Source: Acidobacteriota bacterium
Lineage (GTDB): Bacteria; Acidobacteriota; Terriglobia; UBA7540; JAPUME01
Assembly (NCBI GenBank): GCA_027294185.1
Contig: JAPUME010000011.1
Span: forward strand, 1 to 5,074
Direction of reading: 5' to 3'
DNA length: 5,074 bases
A program made the position numbers and the translations under genes. This document shows positions 1 to 5,074 of this stretch, in pieces (within the stretch, counting starts at the first letter, position 1; each line of letters starts with the position of its first letter). Under the pieces are notes generated by a model, which worked only from the letters and a program-made list of their open reading frames with translations, had not been told where the DNA came from and ran no database searches.

Positions 1-8
1 GCGATCAT
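1..8 (-). CDS. hisH: Start of hisH (imidazole glycerol phosphate synthase glutaminase subunit), cut by window edge
   Basis: Only the first codons are visible. On the minus strand an ATG at 8-6 overlaps the hisB stop TGA (7-5) in an ATGA arrangement and continues ATG-ATC-GC, that is Met-Ile-Ala or a close variant. HisH proteins very commonly begin MIAIIDYG, and hisH commonly follows hisB in compact his operons, so I infer that the next gene is hisH. HisH supplies ammonia from glutamine to HisF in the fifth step of the pathway. The same four-base stop/start overlap joins hisI to hisG in this operon, which fits translational coupling. The identification rests on eight bases plus context and could be wrong if another gene follows. 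Confidence 0.5.
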
Positions 9-598
9 AGAAGCCCCTTGGTGCTGGGCAATTGCCGACGCAGCCGTCCGTCCCGCGAACAGGCAAAGCGCAGCGCCCGCGCAAACGCCTTAAAGAGGGC
101 CTCGACGCGATGGTGGCTCGAGCGCCCGTAGGCCACCTTCAGGTGGACATTTGCCCGTGCCGCCGTTGCAAACCCCTGGAAGAAGTCCTCCAACAGTTCC
201 ACCTGAAGATCACCCACGCGGCGGACGCGGAACGGAGCCTTCAAAACCAGATAGGCCCTGCCGCTCAAATCGAGAGCCGCCACGGCCAGCGTTTCATCCA
301 TCGGCATGACAAAATATCCGGCGCGGAGAATGCCTTTCTTGTTCCCCAGTGCTTTGCGAAAAGCTTCGCCCAGGGTGATGCCGACGTCCTCGACCGTGTG
401 ATGCTGGTCAACGTCCAGGTCGCCGCGAGCCGTAAGCTGCAGGTCGAACCCGCCGTGACGGGTGAAGAGTTCCAGCATGTGGTCCAGGAAGCGGATGCCG
501 GTCGAGATGCGGTAGCGGCCCTGCCCGTCGAGGTTGAGCCGCACCCGGATGTCGGTTTCGGTTGTCAGCCGGTGAATAACTGCTTTGCGAGCCTTCAT
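5..598 (-). CDS. hisB: Imidazoleglycerol-phosphate dehydratase, monofunctional
   Basis: HisB dehydrates imidazole glycerol phosphate to imidazole acetol phosphate, the sixth step of histidine synthesis, in the cytoplasm. The 197-residue protein is the usual length for the stand-alone dehydratase; the phosphatase half found in enteric HisB is absent. Visible family motifs are [17 protein letters not shown] (about 37-53), the metal-binding HHTVED (66-71), MDETL (100-104), ELLEDFF (134-140), the second metal-binding [17 protein letters not shown] (160-176) and the C-terminal PSTKG (191-195). The duplicated HHxxE pattern is the manganese-binding signature of the family. The ATG at 598 is chosen because AAGG lies 8 nt upstream and the protein then starts just before the conserved N-terminal strand. 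A longer frame from 667 would add 23 unrelated residues and overlap hisC. The gene begins 31 nt after the hisC stop, and its own stop overlaps the presumed hisH start. Confidence 0.97.
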   Translation of the reverse strand: MKARKAVIHRLTTETDIRVRLNLDGQGRYRISTGIRFLDHMLELFTRHGGFDLQLTARGDLDVDQHHTVEDVGITLGEAFRKALGNKKGILRAGYFVMPMDETLAVAALDLSGRAYLVLKAPFRVRRVGDLQVELLEDFFQGFATAARANVHLKVAYGRSSHHRVEALFKAFARALRFACSRDGRLRRQLPSTKGLL

Positions 599-629
599 AC
601 GATCCGCCTTATTACGAGTGAGCCCTGAA

Positions 630-1739
630 TCATCTTCTGCTCTTATTCTTCGAGCCGCTTCGCACAATCGTCTCCATCAAATGCTGTGCCCGTTCAAGCT
701 CTGCGATGAGCAGACGCGTTTGCGCCGAAGAGCCGACGGTGAAGCGGAGGTAGCCGCCCAGAATCGATTCGTAGCCCCAGTCACGAACCAGGATGCGCTT
801 GCGCTTCAGACGGCGGGCAATTTCGCTGCTTCGCTTCCCCATTCGAGTCAAAACGAAATTCGCCGAACTCGGAACGTAGGAGACACCCATCCTCTCGAGC
901 GCCCGGCACAGTCTCGCGCGATTGGCCAGGACCTCCTCCACGTAACGCTTCACGTAGTCTTCATGACGAATGGCCTCGACGGCGCAGGCGAGCGCCAGCG
1001 AGTTGACCGAAAAGGGATTTTTCCCGCGCCGCATCATCTCCGCCAATTTTACATTGGCAAAGATACATCCCATCCTTAAAGCCGCCAGGCCAAAGGCTTT
1101 GGAAAACGTGCGGGTCACAATCAAGTTCGGATACTTGCGAATCCAGGGCAGAACCGTCTGACCCGAGAAGTCGTAGTAGGCCTCATCCACCAGCACCAAA
1201 GTCCCGGGCGCCGCCTTCAATATGGTGCGAAGGTCTTTTTTGCTCACCATCGTTCCGGTCGGATTGTTGGGATTGGCGAGAGCCACCCAACGGGGTTTCC
1301 GCTTGAGGGCCGCCATGACCCGCTCCCGGGGCAGAAGAAAATTCTCGTCGCACGGCACCTGGAGAGTCTCTGCCCCCTGAACACTGGCGAAATATTTGTA
1401 GACAGGAAAAGTGGGAGCCGGCACGACCAAAACGTCACCGGGGTCGATAAAGGTTTCACAGATGACCTTGAGGGCGTCGTCGGTGCCGTTGGTGAGTATC
1501 ATCTCATCGGGCGAGACGCGGAAGTAGCGGGCCAGGATTCGGCGACTCTCCTCGTATTCGGGATAGCGGGAGAGCCAATCGGCATTCAACGTTTTCCGCA
1601 GAGCGCGGATGACTCCCGGTGCGCACCCCACCGTATTTTCATTGAAGTCCAGCCGAAACTTCCCGGCCCGGCCTTCGAGCGGCGGTTTGTATCTCTTGAG
1701 GCGGCGGAGGGATTTTCGCGGCTTAATCACGGGATTCAA
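630..1739 (-). CDS. hisC: Histidinol-phosphate aminotransferase (PLP-dependent, class I/II fold)
   Basis: HisC transfers an amino group from glutamate to imidazole acetol phosphate to give L-histidinol phosphate, the seventh pathway step. The 369-residue protein shows the aminotransferase landmarks: DFNENTVGC (31-39), RYPEYE (58-63), LTNGTDDAL (82-90), ANPNNPTG (155-162), VDEAYYDF (184-191), and [16 protein letters not shown] (209-224), with Lys214 the expected PLP Schiff-base lysine. It also has YLRFTVG (330-336), whose Arg332 should bind the substrate carboxylate or phosphate. The start is uncertain. No ATG fits: the frame opens with TTG at 1739 (17-nt overlap with hisD), and a GTG at 1730 (8-nt overlap) has GAGG 10 nt upstream and may be the real start, shortening the protein by three residues. 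Either way translation is probably coupled to hisD. Related PLP enzymes such as aromatic or threonine-phosphate transaminases look similar, but the operon position settles the role. Confidence 0.95.
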   Translation of the reverse strand: MNPVIKPRKSLRRLKRYKPPLEGRAGKFRLDFNENTVGCAPGVIRALRKTLNADWLSRYPEYEESRRILARYFRVSPDEMILTNGTDDALKVICETFIDPGDVLVVPAPTFPVYKYFASVQGAETLQVPCDENFLLPRERVMAALKRKPRWVALANPNNPTGTMVSKKDLRTILKAAPGTLVLVDEAYYDFSGQTVLPWIRKYPNLIVTRTFSKAFGLAALRMGCIFANVKLAEMMRRGKNPFSVNSLALACAVEAIRHEDYVKRYVEEVLANRARLCRALERMGVSYVPSSANFVLTRMGKRSSEIARRLKRKRILVRDWGYESILGGYLRFTVGSSAQTRLLIAELERAQHLMETIVRSGSKNKSRR

Positions 1740-2991
1740 ACCTCGCTTCCACCGACCGCGCGTGGGCTTCCAATCCTTCGGCCCGCGCCAGGGTCGTGAT
1801 GGCCGACCGCAGACCGGCCAAACCCTCGCGAGTCAGTCGCTGGACGGAGATCGTCTTTACGAAGTCGGCGGCCGAAAGACCTCCGCGCACCCGTGCGGCT
1901 GCCCCGGTCGGGAGGATGTGATTGGTCCCGGACGCATAATCGCCCGCCGCGACGGCGCTGTATTCCCCCAGAAAAATGGAACCCGCCGAGCGGATACCGG
2001 ACAGGGCTTTTTTCGCATCATCAACCAGCGTCAGGTGCTCGGGAGCGATGCGGTTCACAAGCGCCAGGCTCTCTCGCTCGGAACGTGTAATGATGATCGC
2101 TCCCCGCCGCCCCAGAGATTCCTTCGCCACAGAACTGTTCAGCGCCTCCGCCGAGCGGCTCACTTCCCGTTCGACCGCCCGGGCCAACCTCTTGGAGGAG
2201 GTAAGCAGAATCGGCATGGCGTCGGGATCATGCTCGGCCTGAGCCACGAGATCCGCCGCAATCCAGCGCGGATTGCCGCGCGATGCGATGATCACCAACT
2301 CCGTCGGCCCTGCGACGAAATCCACTCCGCAGATTCCCGATACCAGCCTCTTGGCGGCGGCCACGTAGCGGTTACCGGGCCCGACGACCTTATCGACTCG
2401 CGGTACTTTTTTCGTGCCCAGCGCAAACGCAGCGATAGCCTGGGCCCCGCCGAGGCGATAGATTTTCTTCACTCCCAGAAGATCCGCTGCAACGAGAACA
2501 GGAGGGGCCGGGTTCGGGCAAGTCAGATAGATCTCTTCGACTCCGGCCACCTGCGCCGGGATGACACTCATCAAGACGGTGGAAGGCAGGGCGAACCGCC
2601 CGCCCGGCACATAGCAGGCCACGCGCTCCAGAGGGCGAACCAGTTGGGAGACTTCGACGCCGGGCCGCGTCTTCATTTTCCAGGAAGAGGGAACCTGTTC
2701 CCGCGCAACGCGAGTAATGTTGCGAATGGCTTCGCGCAGGGCACCTCCCAGCTCGGCGGGAACTTTCCTGTGTGCTCGCTTGATTTCGCTTTTGCCGACC
2801 GTCCACCCGATTCGTTGGAGATCCACTCGATCCAAACGCCGGGTCAGCTCGACGAGCGCCCGGTCGCCGTATTTTCCGACAGCGTTCAGGATGCGAGCAG
2901 CCACGCGTTCAGCATCCCCGAGCATCACCTCACGCGCGGCGAGCAGGGCGTCGAGTTGTTTTCGATTTCGGCTGGAGATTATACGCAGCAT
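1723..2991 (-). CDS. hisD: Histidinol dehydrogenase
   Basis: HisD carries out the last two oxidations, L-histidinol to L-histidinal to L-histidine, using two NAD+ and a zinc ion. The 422-residue length is normal for the family (about 420-440). Key residues can be placed by comparison with the E. coli enzyme: Gln251 and His254 in VAQAEHDP (zinc ligands), Glu318-His319 in RIAPEHL (catalytic pair), Asp351 in AGDYASGTNHILPT (zinc ligand) and His410 in EGLEAHARSV (zinc ligand). CYVPGGR (126-132), the region around GGAQAIAAFALGT (181-193) and KVVGPGNRYV (201-210) are also hallmark family segments. The ATG at 2991 lies 16 nt after the hisG stop. No strong ribosome-binding site precedes it and no in-frame start codon lies in the gap, so initiation may depend on ribosomes finishing hisG. 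The 3' end overlaps the start of hisC. No frameshift or missing active-site residue was seen. Confidence 0.97.
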   Translation of the reverse strand: MLRIISSRNRKQLDALLAAREVMLGDAERVAARILNAVGKYGDRALVELTRRLDRVDLQRIGWTVGKSEIKRAHRKVPAELGGALREAIRNITRVAREQVPSSWKMKTRPGVEVSQLVRPLERVACYVPGGRFALPSTVLMSVIPAQVAGVEEIYLTCPNPAPPVLVAADLLGVKKIYRLGGAQAIAAFALGTKKVPRVDKVVGPGNRYVAAAKRLVSGICGVDFVAGPTELVIIASRGNPRWIAADLVAQAEHDPDAMPILLTSSKRLARAVEREVSRSAEALNSSVAKESLGRRGAIIITRSERESLALVNRIAPEHLTLVDDAKKALSGIRSAGSIFLGEYSAVAAGDYASGTNHILPTGAAARVRGGLSAADFVKTISVQRLTREGLAGLRSAITTLARAEGLEAHARSVEARFESRD

Positions 2992-3007
2992 TGGGTTATG
3001 GACGGCA

Positions 3008-3877
3008 CTAGGCCACGATCTTATTCAGTGGATATTCCACAATGTCCTCGGCGCGGGCAGCCTTGAGCTTGGGGATGATCTCGCGCACCGTCCGTTCCTC
3101 GATGATCGTGCTGACCGCCACCCATTTTCGGTCGCTCAGATTGGAAATGGTCGGCCGCTTCATAGCCGGCAAAACGGCCAAAACCTTTTTCAGGTCTGCT
3201 CGCCGGACGTTCATCATCAATCCCACTTTGCCCTGTGCCTCAATAGCCCCGTGCAGGAGCATCTCAATATTTTCGATCTTCTTCCGCTTCCAGCGATTCT
3301 TCCAGCTTTTGCGGTTTGCGAACAACTTCGTATTCGACTCGATCACGGTATCAATAATCTTGAGACCGTTGGCGCGCAGAGAAGAACCGGTTTCCGTTAC
3401 CTCGACGATGGCATCAGCCAGGACCGGGGGCTTTACTTCCGTGGCGCCCCAGGAGAACTCTACTTTGGCGGAGACGCCATGTTTGGCCAGATATTTCTTC
3501 GTAACCCCCACCAACTCGGTGGCGATGATGCGCCCCTCCAACTCTTTCACATTCTTGTAAGGAGAAGCTTCAGGAACCGCCAGAACCCAGCGGACTTTAC
3601 CGAACGACTGCTTGGCATAAATGAGATCAGCCACCTCGACAATGTCCGCTTCATTTTCCAGAATCCAATCTTTCCCGGTCAGCCCGGCATCGAGAATTCC
3701 GTCTTCCACGTAGCGGGCCATTTCCTGCGCACGGATGAGCATGCATTCGATTTCCGGGTCGTCGATCTGGGGAAAATAGGAGCGCGGGTTGACCGTGATA
3801 TTGAACCCGGCGCGGGCAAACAGTTGCAGCGTCGAATCCTGAAGACTCCCTTTGGGAATTCCCAGACGTAGTTTCAT
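3008..3877 (-). CDS. hisG: ATP phosphoribosyltransferase, long form with C-terminal regulatory domain
   Basis: HisG condenses ATP and PRPP to phosphoribosyl-ATP, the committed first step and the usual point of histidine feedback. The protein is 289 residues, the long form (E. coli is 299), so it should not need the HisZ partner used by short forms of about 200-220 residues. Seen directly: the N-terminal [18 protein letters not shown] (3-20); GLTGKDWI (65-72); the PRPP-binding loop [19 protein letters not shown] (154-172); and a C-terminal region from about 210 with [19 protein letters not shown] (237-255) and [12 protein letters not shown] (276-287), matching the ACT/PII-like domain that binds histidine in long HisG. 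The ATG at 3877 overlaps the hisI stop as ATGA and has GGGAG 7 nt upstream. A longer frame reaching 4003 lies inside hisI and adds a non-homologous tail, so it was not used. The gene ends in TAG. Confidence 0.97.
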   Translation of the reverse strand: MKLRLGIPKGSLQDSTLQLFARAGFNITVNPRSYFPQIDDPEIECMLIRAQEMARYVEDGILDAGLTGKDWILENEADIVEVADLIYAKQSFGKVRWVLAVPEASPYKNVKELEGRIIATELVGVTKKYLAKHGVSAKVEFSWGATEVKPPVLADAIVEVTETGSSLRANGLKIIDTVIESNTKLFANRKSWKNRWKRKKIENIEMLLHGAIEAQGKVGLMMNVRRADLKKVLAVLPAMKRPTISNLSDRKWVAVSTIIEERTVREIIPKLKAARAEDIVEYPLNKIVA

Positions 3878-4266
3878 ATCGGCTCTCCCTTGGAAGCGGG
3901 TTTCTCGTAAACCTTCTCCGGATCGAAGACGCGCGGGGCGATAACCTCCGCGCCCTCGGGCGTCATCTTGCGGAAAAAACAGGAGCGGTAACCGAGATGG
4001 CAAGTGCCCGGCCCCTGGAGGTCGACCAGCGCAAGCAGGGTATCCTCGTCGCAGTCGATGCGAATTTCACGGACCTTTAACCAGTGCCCGGAGGATTCCC
4101 CCTTGGTCCAGAGCTTCCGGCGGCTGCGACTGTAGAAGGTCACGCGGCCCGTCTCGGCGGTCTTCCGGTAAGCCTCCTGGTTCATATAGCCTACCATTAA
4201 GACCTCGCCCGAGGTGCGGTCCTGTACGACGGCGGGAATCAGATCTGTCTTAAAGCGTATCGGCAT
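3874..4266 (-). CDS. hisI: Phosphoribosyl-AMP cyclohydrolase (stand-alone HisI, no HisE domain)
   Basis: HisI opens the adenine ring of phosphoribosyl-AMP, the third pathway step, with zinc and magnesium. The 130-residue protein has the family core: VGYMNQEAY (25-33), [20 protein letters not shown] (43-62), DCDEDTLL (71-78) and [14 protein letters not shown] (86-99). Cys72, Cys89 and Cys96 match the three conserved zinc cysteines, and Asp71, Asp73 and Asp75 the magnesium site. It stops soon after, so the phosphoribosyl-ATP pyrophosphatase (HisE) domain fused in enteric HisIE is missing, and hisE must be encoded elsewhere. The ATG at 4266 is preceded by GGGGGAG about 10 nt upstream. A GTG-initiated extension back to 4329 adds 21 residues without family resemblance. 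This is the first structural gene of the operon, 68 nt after the attenuator T-run, and its stop overlaps the hisG start. Confidence 0.96.
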   Translation of the reverse strand: MPIRFKTDLIPAVVQDRTSGEVLMVGYMNQEAYRKTAETGRVTFYSRSRRKLWTKGESSGHWLKVREIRIDCDEDTLLALVDLQGPGTCHLGYRSCFFRKMTPEGAEVIAPRVFDPEKVYEKPASKGEPI

Positions 4267-4334
4267 CGTGAATAATCTCCCCCAATCCCTGAATCGCGTC
4301 TCTCTTTCCTCCGCTTGGAACAACCCCACATAAG

Positions 4335-4365
4335 AAAAAAGCCCGCTGACCTTACGTCAGCAGGC
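4335..4365 (-). terminator. Intrinsic terminator hairpin of the his attenuator
   Basis: On the minus strand GCCTGCTGAC (4365-4356) pairs with GTCAGCGGGC (4350-4341) in a 10-bp stem with one G-U pair and the five-base loop GTAAG, followed at once by six T residues (4340-4335). This is a textbook Rho-independent terminator. It lies between the his promoter and hisI, after the leader-peptide stop codon, and no gene ends here, so its role must be premature termination of the his transcript. Its 5' arm can pair instead with leader bases 4418-4407. Confidence 0.93.
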
Positions 4366-4418
4366 TCCCTAAACTCCCGAATCTCTTGGATAATTGCTAA
4401 GGAGAGGCCCACCGACAC
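4354..4418 (-). promoter_or_regulatory. Antiterminator helix (leader segment 2 with segment 3)
   Basis: Hand folding of the minus-strand RNA pairs 4418-4402 (GTGTCGGTGGGCCTCTC) with 4369-4354 (GGGAGCCTGCTGACGT). This gives 16 base pairs, of which 10 are Watson-Crick and 6 are G-U, with a single bulged C at 4406. The helix takes in all ten bases of the terminator 5' arm (4365-4356), so the two structures exclude each other. It is expected when a ribosome stalls on the upstream His codons and segment 2 is free. Pairing was read by eye; energies were not computed. Confidence 0.82.
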
Positions 4419-4468
4419 GTCACCCGGCTTGCATGATGATGGCGGTGATGTGTCCGTGGTATCAACAT
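4397..4468 (-). CDS. hisL: his operon leader peptide (HisL-type, 23 residues)
   Basis: A short ORF starts with ATG at 4468-4466 and ends with TAG at 4399-4397. The peptide begins MLIPRT, continues with HHRHHH (codons CAT CAC CGC CAT CAT CAT, 4450-4433) and ends with RWASP. Five His codons in six positions, ahead of alternative hairpins and a terminator in front of a his operon, identify it as the sensor of charged tRNA-His in ribosome-mediated attenuation. The peptide itself needs no function. It is unrelated in sequence to the seven-His enteric leader beyond the His run. Only a weak GGA lies 6 nt before the ATG, and the predicted transcription start is only a few bases upstream, so it may be translated nearly leaderless. 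A ribosome at the stop codon would cover the end of segment 2 and allow the terminator to form. Confidence 0.88.
   Translation of the reverse strand: MLIPRTHHRHHHASRVTCRWASP
4409..4459 (-). promoter_or_regulatory. Anti-antiterminator hairpin (leader segment 1 with segment 2)
   Basis: Minus-strand bases 4459-4444 (CCACGGACACATCACC) pair with 4424-4409 (GGTGACGTGTCGGTGG): 14 Watson-Crick pairs in 16 positions, with a G-G mismatch at 4455/4413 and an A-C mismatch at 4449/4419. The 5' arm contains the first two His codons, and the 19-base loop contains the remaining three. Its 3' arm shares 4418-4409 with the antiterminator. A ribosome held at the His codons would melt this hairpin and release segment 2. 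Without translation it should form and favour the terminator. Confidence 0.82.
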
Positions 4469-4479
4469 CGTAGTTCCAT

Positions 4480-4509
4480 ATTCTATCGGCCAACGAGCGG
4501 ATCTGTCAA
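4480..4509 (-). promoter_or_regulatory. his operon promoter (sigma70-type)
   Basis: Minus strand: TTGACA (4509-4504, perfect -35), an 18-nt spacer, and TAGAAT (4485-4480, five of six to TATAAT). The expected transcription start is near 4475-4471, just before the leader ATG at 4468. It is the only good promoter seen ahead of the leader peptide and should drive the whole hisI-G-D-C-B-H unit. A 7-nt inverted repeat surrounds the -35 box and touches the -10. Confidence 0.82.
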
Positions 4510-4519
4510 CCCCCGATAG
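4483..4519. repeat. 7-nt inverted repeat bracketing the his -35 box
   Basis: CTATCGG at 4483-4489 and CCGATAG at 4513-4519 are perfect inverted copies, 30 bp centre to centre, about three helical turns. The left copy overlaps the first three bases of the -10 box, and the right copy lies just upstream of the -35. The placement would suit a dimeric repressor or activator, but no regulator is known to me for this sequence and a chance repeat cannot be excluded. Confidence 0.4.
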
Positions 4520-4626
4520 CAGTCCAGACACCTCAATTAGTTACCCATGAGCTTATTTTCGTTCTTCTCCCAACCCGTTGATCTCCAGCAGGGGCAGAGT
4601 ATTGTGGCATTAAAGGGAAGGAAAAT
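4510..4626. other. Spacer between the divergent his and tRNA-Glu promoters
   Basis: I see no gene here. The stretch separates the leftward TTGACA of the his promoter from the rightward TTGACA of the tRNA-Glu promoter candidate. It contains AT-richer patches (around 4535-4565 and 4600-4626) and one weak plus-strand promoter-like pair (TTGATC 4578-4583, 16 nt, TATTGT 4600-4605) that I do not count as a promoter. Confidence 0.6.
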
Positions 4627-4655
4627 TTGACAGTTCCGGTGACCGTTGCTAGCAT
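4627..4655 (+). promoter_or_regulatory. Promoter candidate for tRNA-Glu
   Basis: Plus strand: TTGACA (4627-4632, perfect -35), a 17-nt spacer, TAGCAT (4650-4655, four of six). The predicted start near 4662 would leave about 124 nt of precursor before the mature tRNA 5' end. No better promoter was found closer to the tRNA. The -35 and following G are identical to those of the divergent his promoter. The 124-nt precursor stretch shows no gene. Confidence 0.6.
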
Positions 4656-4785
4656 CGAAAAAGAAGGGGAATGGCAGGACCAGGCCCGGACCAAGCCCTG
4701 CGAGCCTCAAACAAGCTCCCATCAGCCAGTCACTTGGGCTCAAGGAGTGCGCCCGGACTCCGAATTTCCCTAAAACCACTCCCAA

Positions 4786-4863
4786 GTCCCCGTCGTCTAG
4801 CACGGCCTAGGACACCGCCCTTTCACGGCGGTAACACGGGTTCAAATCCCGTCGGGGACGCCA
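4786..4863 (+). tRNA. tRNA-Glu(UUC) with encoded CCA
   Basis: A complete cloverleaf can be drawn. The acceptor stem is GTCCCCG (4786-4792) with CGGGGAC (4853-4859), then discriminator G4860 and CCA at 4861-4863. The D stem is 4795-4798 with 4810-4813 and has the GG pair in its loop. The anticodon stem is CCGCC (4815-4819) with GGCGG (4827-4831), and the loop CTTTCAC carries anticodon TTC at 4822-4824, which reads GAA/GAG. The T stem is ACGGG (4836-4840) with CCCGT (4848-4852), and the loop TTCAAAT is normal. The anticodon arm and acceptor sequence are nearly the same as bacterial tRNA-Glu in general. It is transcribed away from the his operon. No clear intrinsic terminator follows it. Confidence 0.97.
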
Positions 4864-5074
4864 ACTCTTGTCAGGCAGTTACGCCAGTTGTCAGGGCCAG
4901 CTCCTTCCTCTTGGTAACGCCCGGGTAACACAAATCCCCGAAAACCCCGTCCAAGCGGCCTACAGCTCCGGCTGGGAAACCGGGGCTAAGGCGCCGGTTG
5001 ACCTTTCGGAGGCCTGAAAGCATCCCAATTAGCGGGAATACTTTTTCGGGGCCAACGATGAGCATCGCGTGCTC
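4864..5074. other. Non-coding stretch after tRNA-Glu, no supported gene
   Basis: Open frames here are short, run through the tRNA or lack recognisable protein features. Visible elements are a direct repeat TTGTCAGG (4868-4875 and 4888-4895), GGTAAC at 4913-4918 and 4924-4929, and small inverted repeats. The inverted repeats are AACCGG/CCGGTT at 4978-4983 and 4994-4999, CTTTCGG/CTGAAAG at 5003-5020, and TCCC/GGGA at 5023-5037 followed by a short T-run. None makes a convincing terminator or regulatory RNA. Confidence 0.55.

Noticed and set aside
599..667. N-terminal extension of hisB to 667
   Set aside because: It would overlap hisC by 38 nt and adds residues unlike the family; the ATG at 598 has a clear ribosome-binding site.
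1609..3066. A 485-residue plus-strand open frame
   Set aside because: It is antisense to hisD and to the ends of hisC and hisG; composition is arginine/proline/glycine-rich, as expected for a shadow of a GC-rich gene. Other long plus-strand frames over the his genes are rejected for the same reason.
3878..4003. N-terminal extension of hisG to 4003
   Set aside because: It lies wholly inside hisI in another frame. The ATG at 3877 has a good ribosome-binding site and matches the family start.
4267..4329. N-terminal extension of hisI from a GTG at 4329
   Set aside because: The added 21 residues do not resemble the HisI family, and the ATG at 4266 has a strong ribosome-binding site and the normal protein start.
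4239..4493. An 84-residue minus-strand frame across the leader and attenuator region
   Set aside because: It runs through the promoter, both alternative hairpins and the terminator, has no recognisable protein features, and conflicts with the His-rich leader frame, which explains the region far better.
4868..4895. Direct repeat TTGTCAGG, 20 nt apart
   Set aside because: There are only two short copies; no array, mobile element or operator context supports a function.
4671..4928. An 85-residue plus-strand frame over the tRNA
   Set aside because: It reads straight through tRNA-Glu and has no protein signature or ribosome-binding site.
5023..5046. Small hairpin TCCC/GGGA followed by a T-run as a terminator
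   Set aside because: The stem has only 4 bp and the T-run is separated by several bases, so this is too weak for an intrinsic terminator.
4871..5065. A 64-residue minus-strand frame at the right edge
   Set aside because: There is no recognisable motif and it spans several small repeats; the evidence is too weak to call a gene.
5058..5074. A plus-strand ATG near the right edge, possible start of a next gene
   Set aside because: Only 17 bases are visible and no good ribosome-binding site precedes it.

Overview
The window is bacterial chromosomal DNA, moderately GC-rich. It carries most of a leftward (minus-strand) histidine biosynthesis operon together with its control region, and a tRNA-Glu gene pointing the other way. 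Reading in the direction of transcription the order is: promoter, His-rich leader peptide, attenuator, hisI, hisG, hisD, hisC, hisB and the first codons of hisH, which runs off the left edge. The genes are very tightly packed: hisI/hisG overlap by ATGA, hisG/hisD are 16 nt apart, hisC begins inside the end of hisD, hisC/hisB are 31 nt apart, and hisB/hisH overlap by ATGA. The encoded enzymes are ATP-phosphoribosyltransferase (step 1, long self-regulated form), PRA-cyclohydrolase (step 3), IGP dehydratase (step 6), histidinol-phosphate aminotransferase (step 7) and histidinol dehydrogenase (last two steps). Step 2 (HisE), the HisN phosphatase and the full HisH/HisA/HisF set are not inside the window.

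The most informative part is the 230 bases before hisI (about 4266-4520, minus strand). A near-consensus sigma70-type promoter (TTGACA, 18 nt, TAGAAT) is followed by a 23-residue leader ORF containing five His codons in a run of six (HHRHHH). After it comes an intrinsic terminator hairpin with a T-run. Two mutually exclusive alternative helices can be drawn by hand: an anti-antiterminator of 14 Watson-Crick pairs that includes the first His codons, and a 16-pair antiterminator that takes the whole 5' arm of the terminator. This is the complete logic of ribosome-mediated histidine attenuation: stalling on His codons should allow readthrough into hisI.

To the right, a plus-strand promoter candidate (TTGACA, 17 nt, TAGCAT) sits about 130 bases before a complete tRNA-Glu(UUC) gene with encoded CCA. 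The last 210 bases (4864-5074) hold no gene I can support, only short repeats and small hairpins.

Organism: the protein signatures are ordinary for bacteria. The HisC N-terminal motif DFNENTVGC and the compact hisI-G-D-C-B-H order resemble what I recall from Acidobacteriota, but this is an inference from memory and only moderately secure. The enteric operon is different (hisG first, bifunctional hisB and hisIE), so this is not an enterobacterial his operon.
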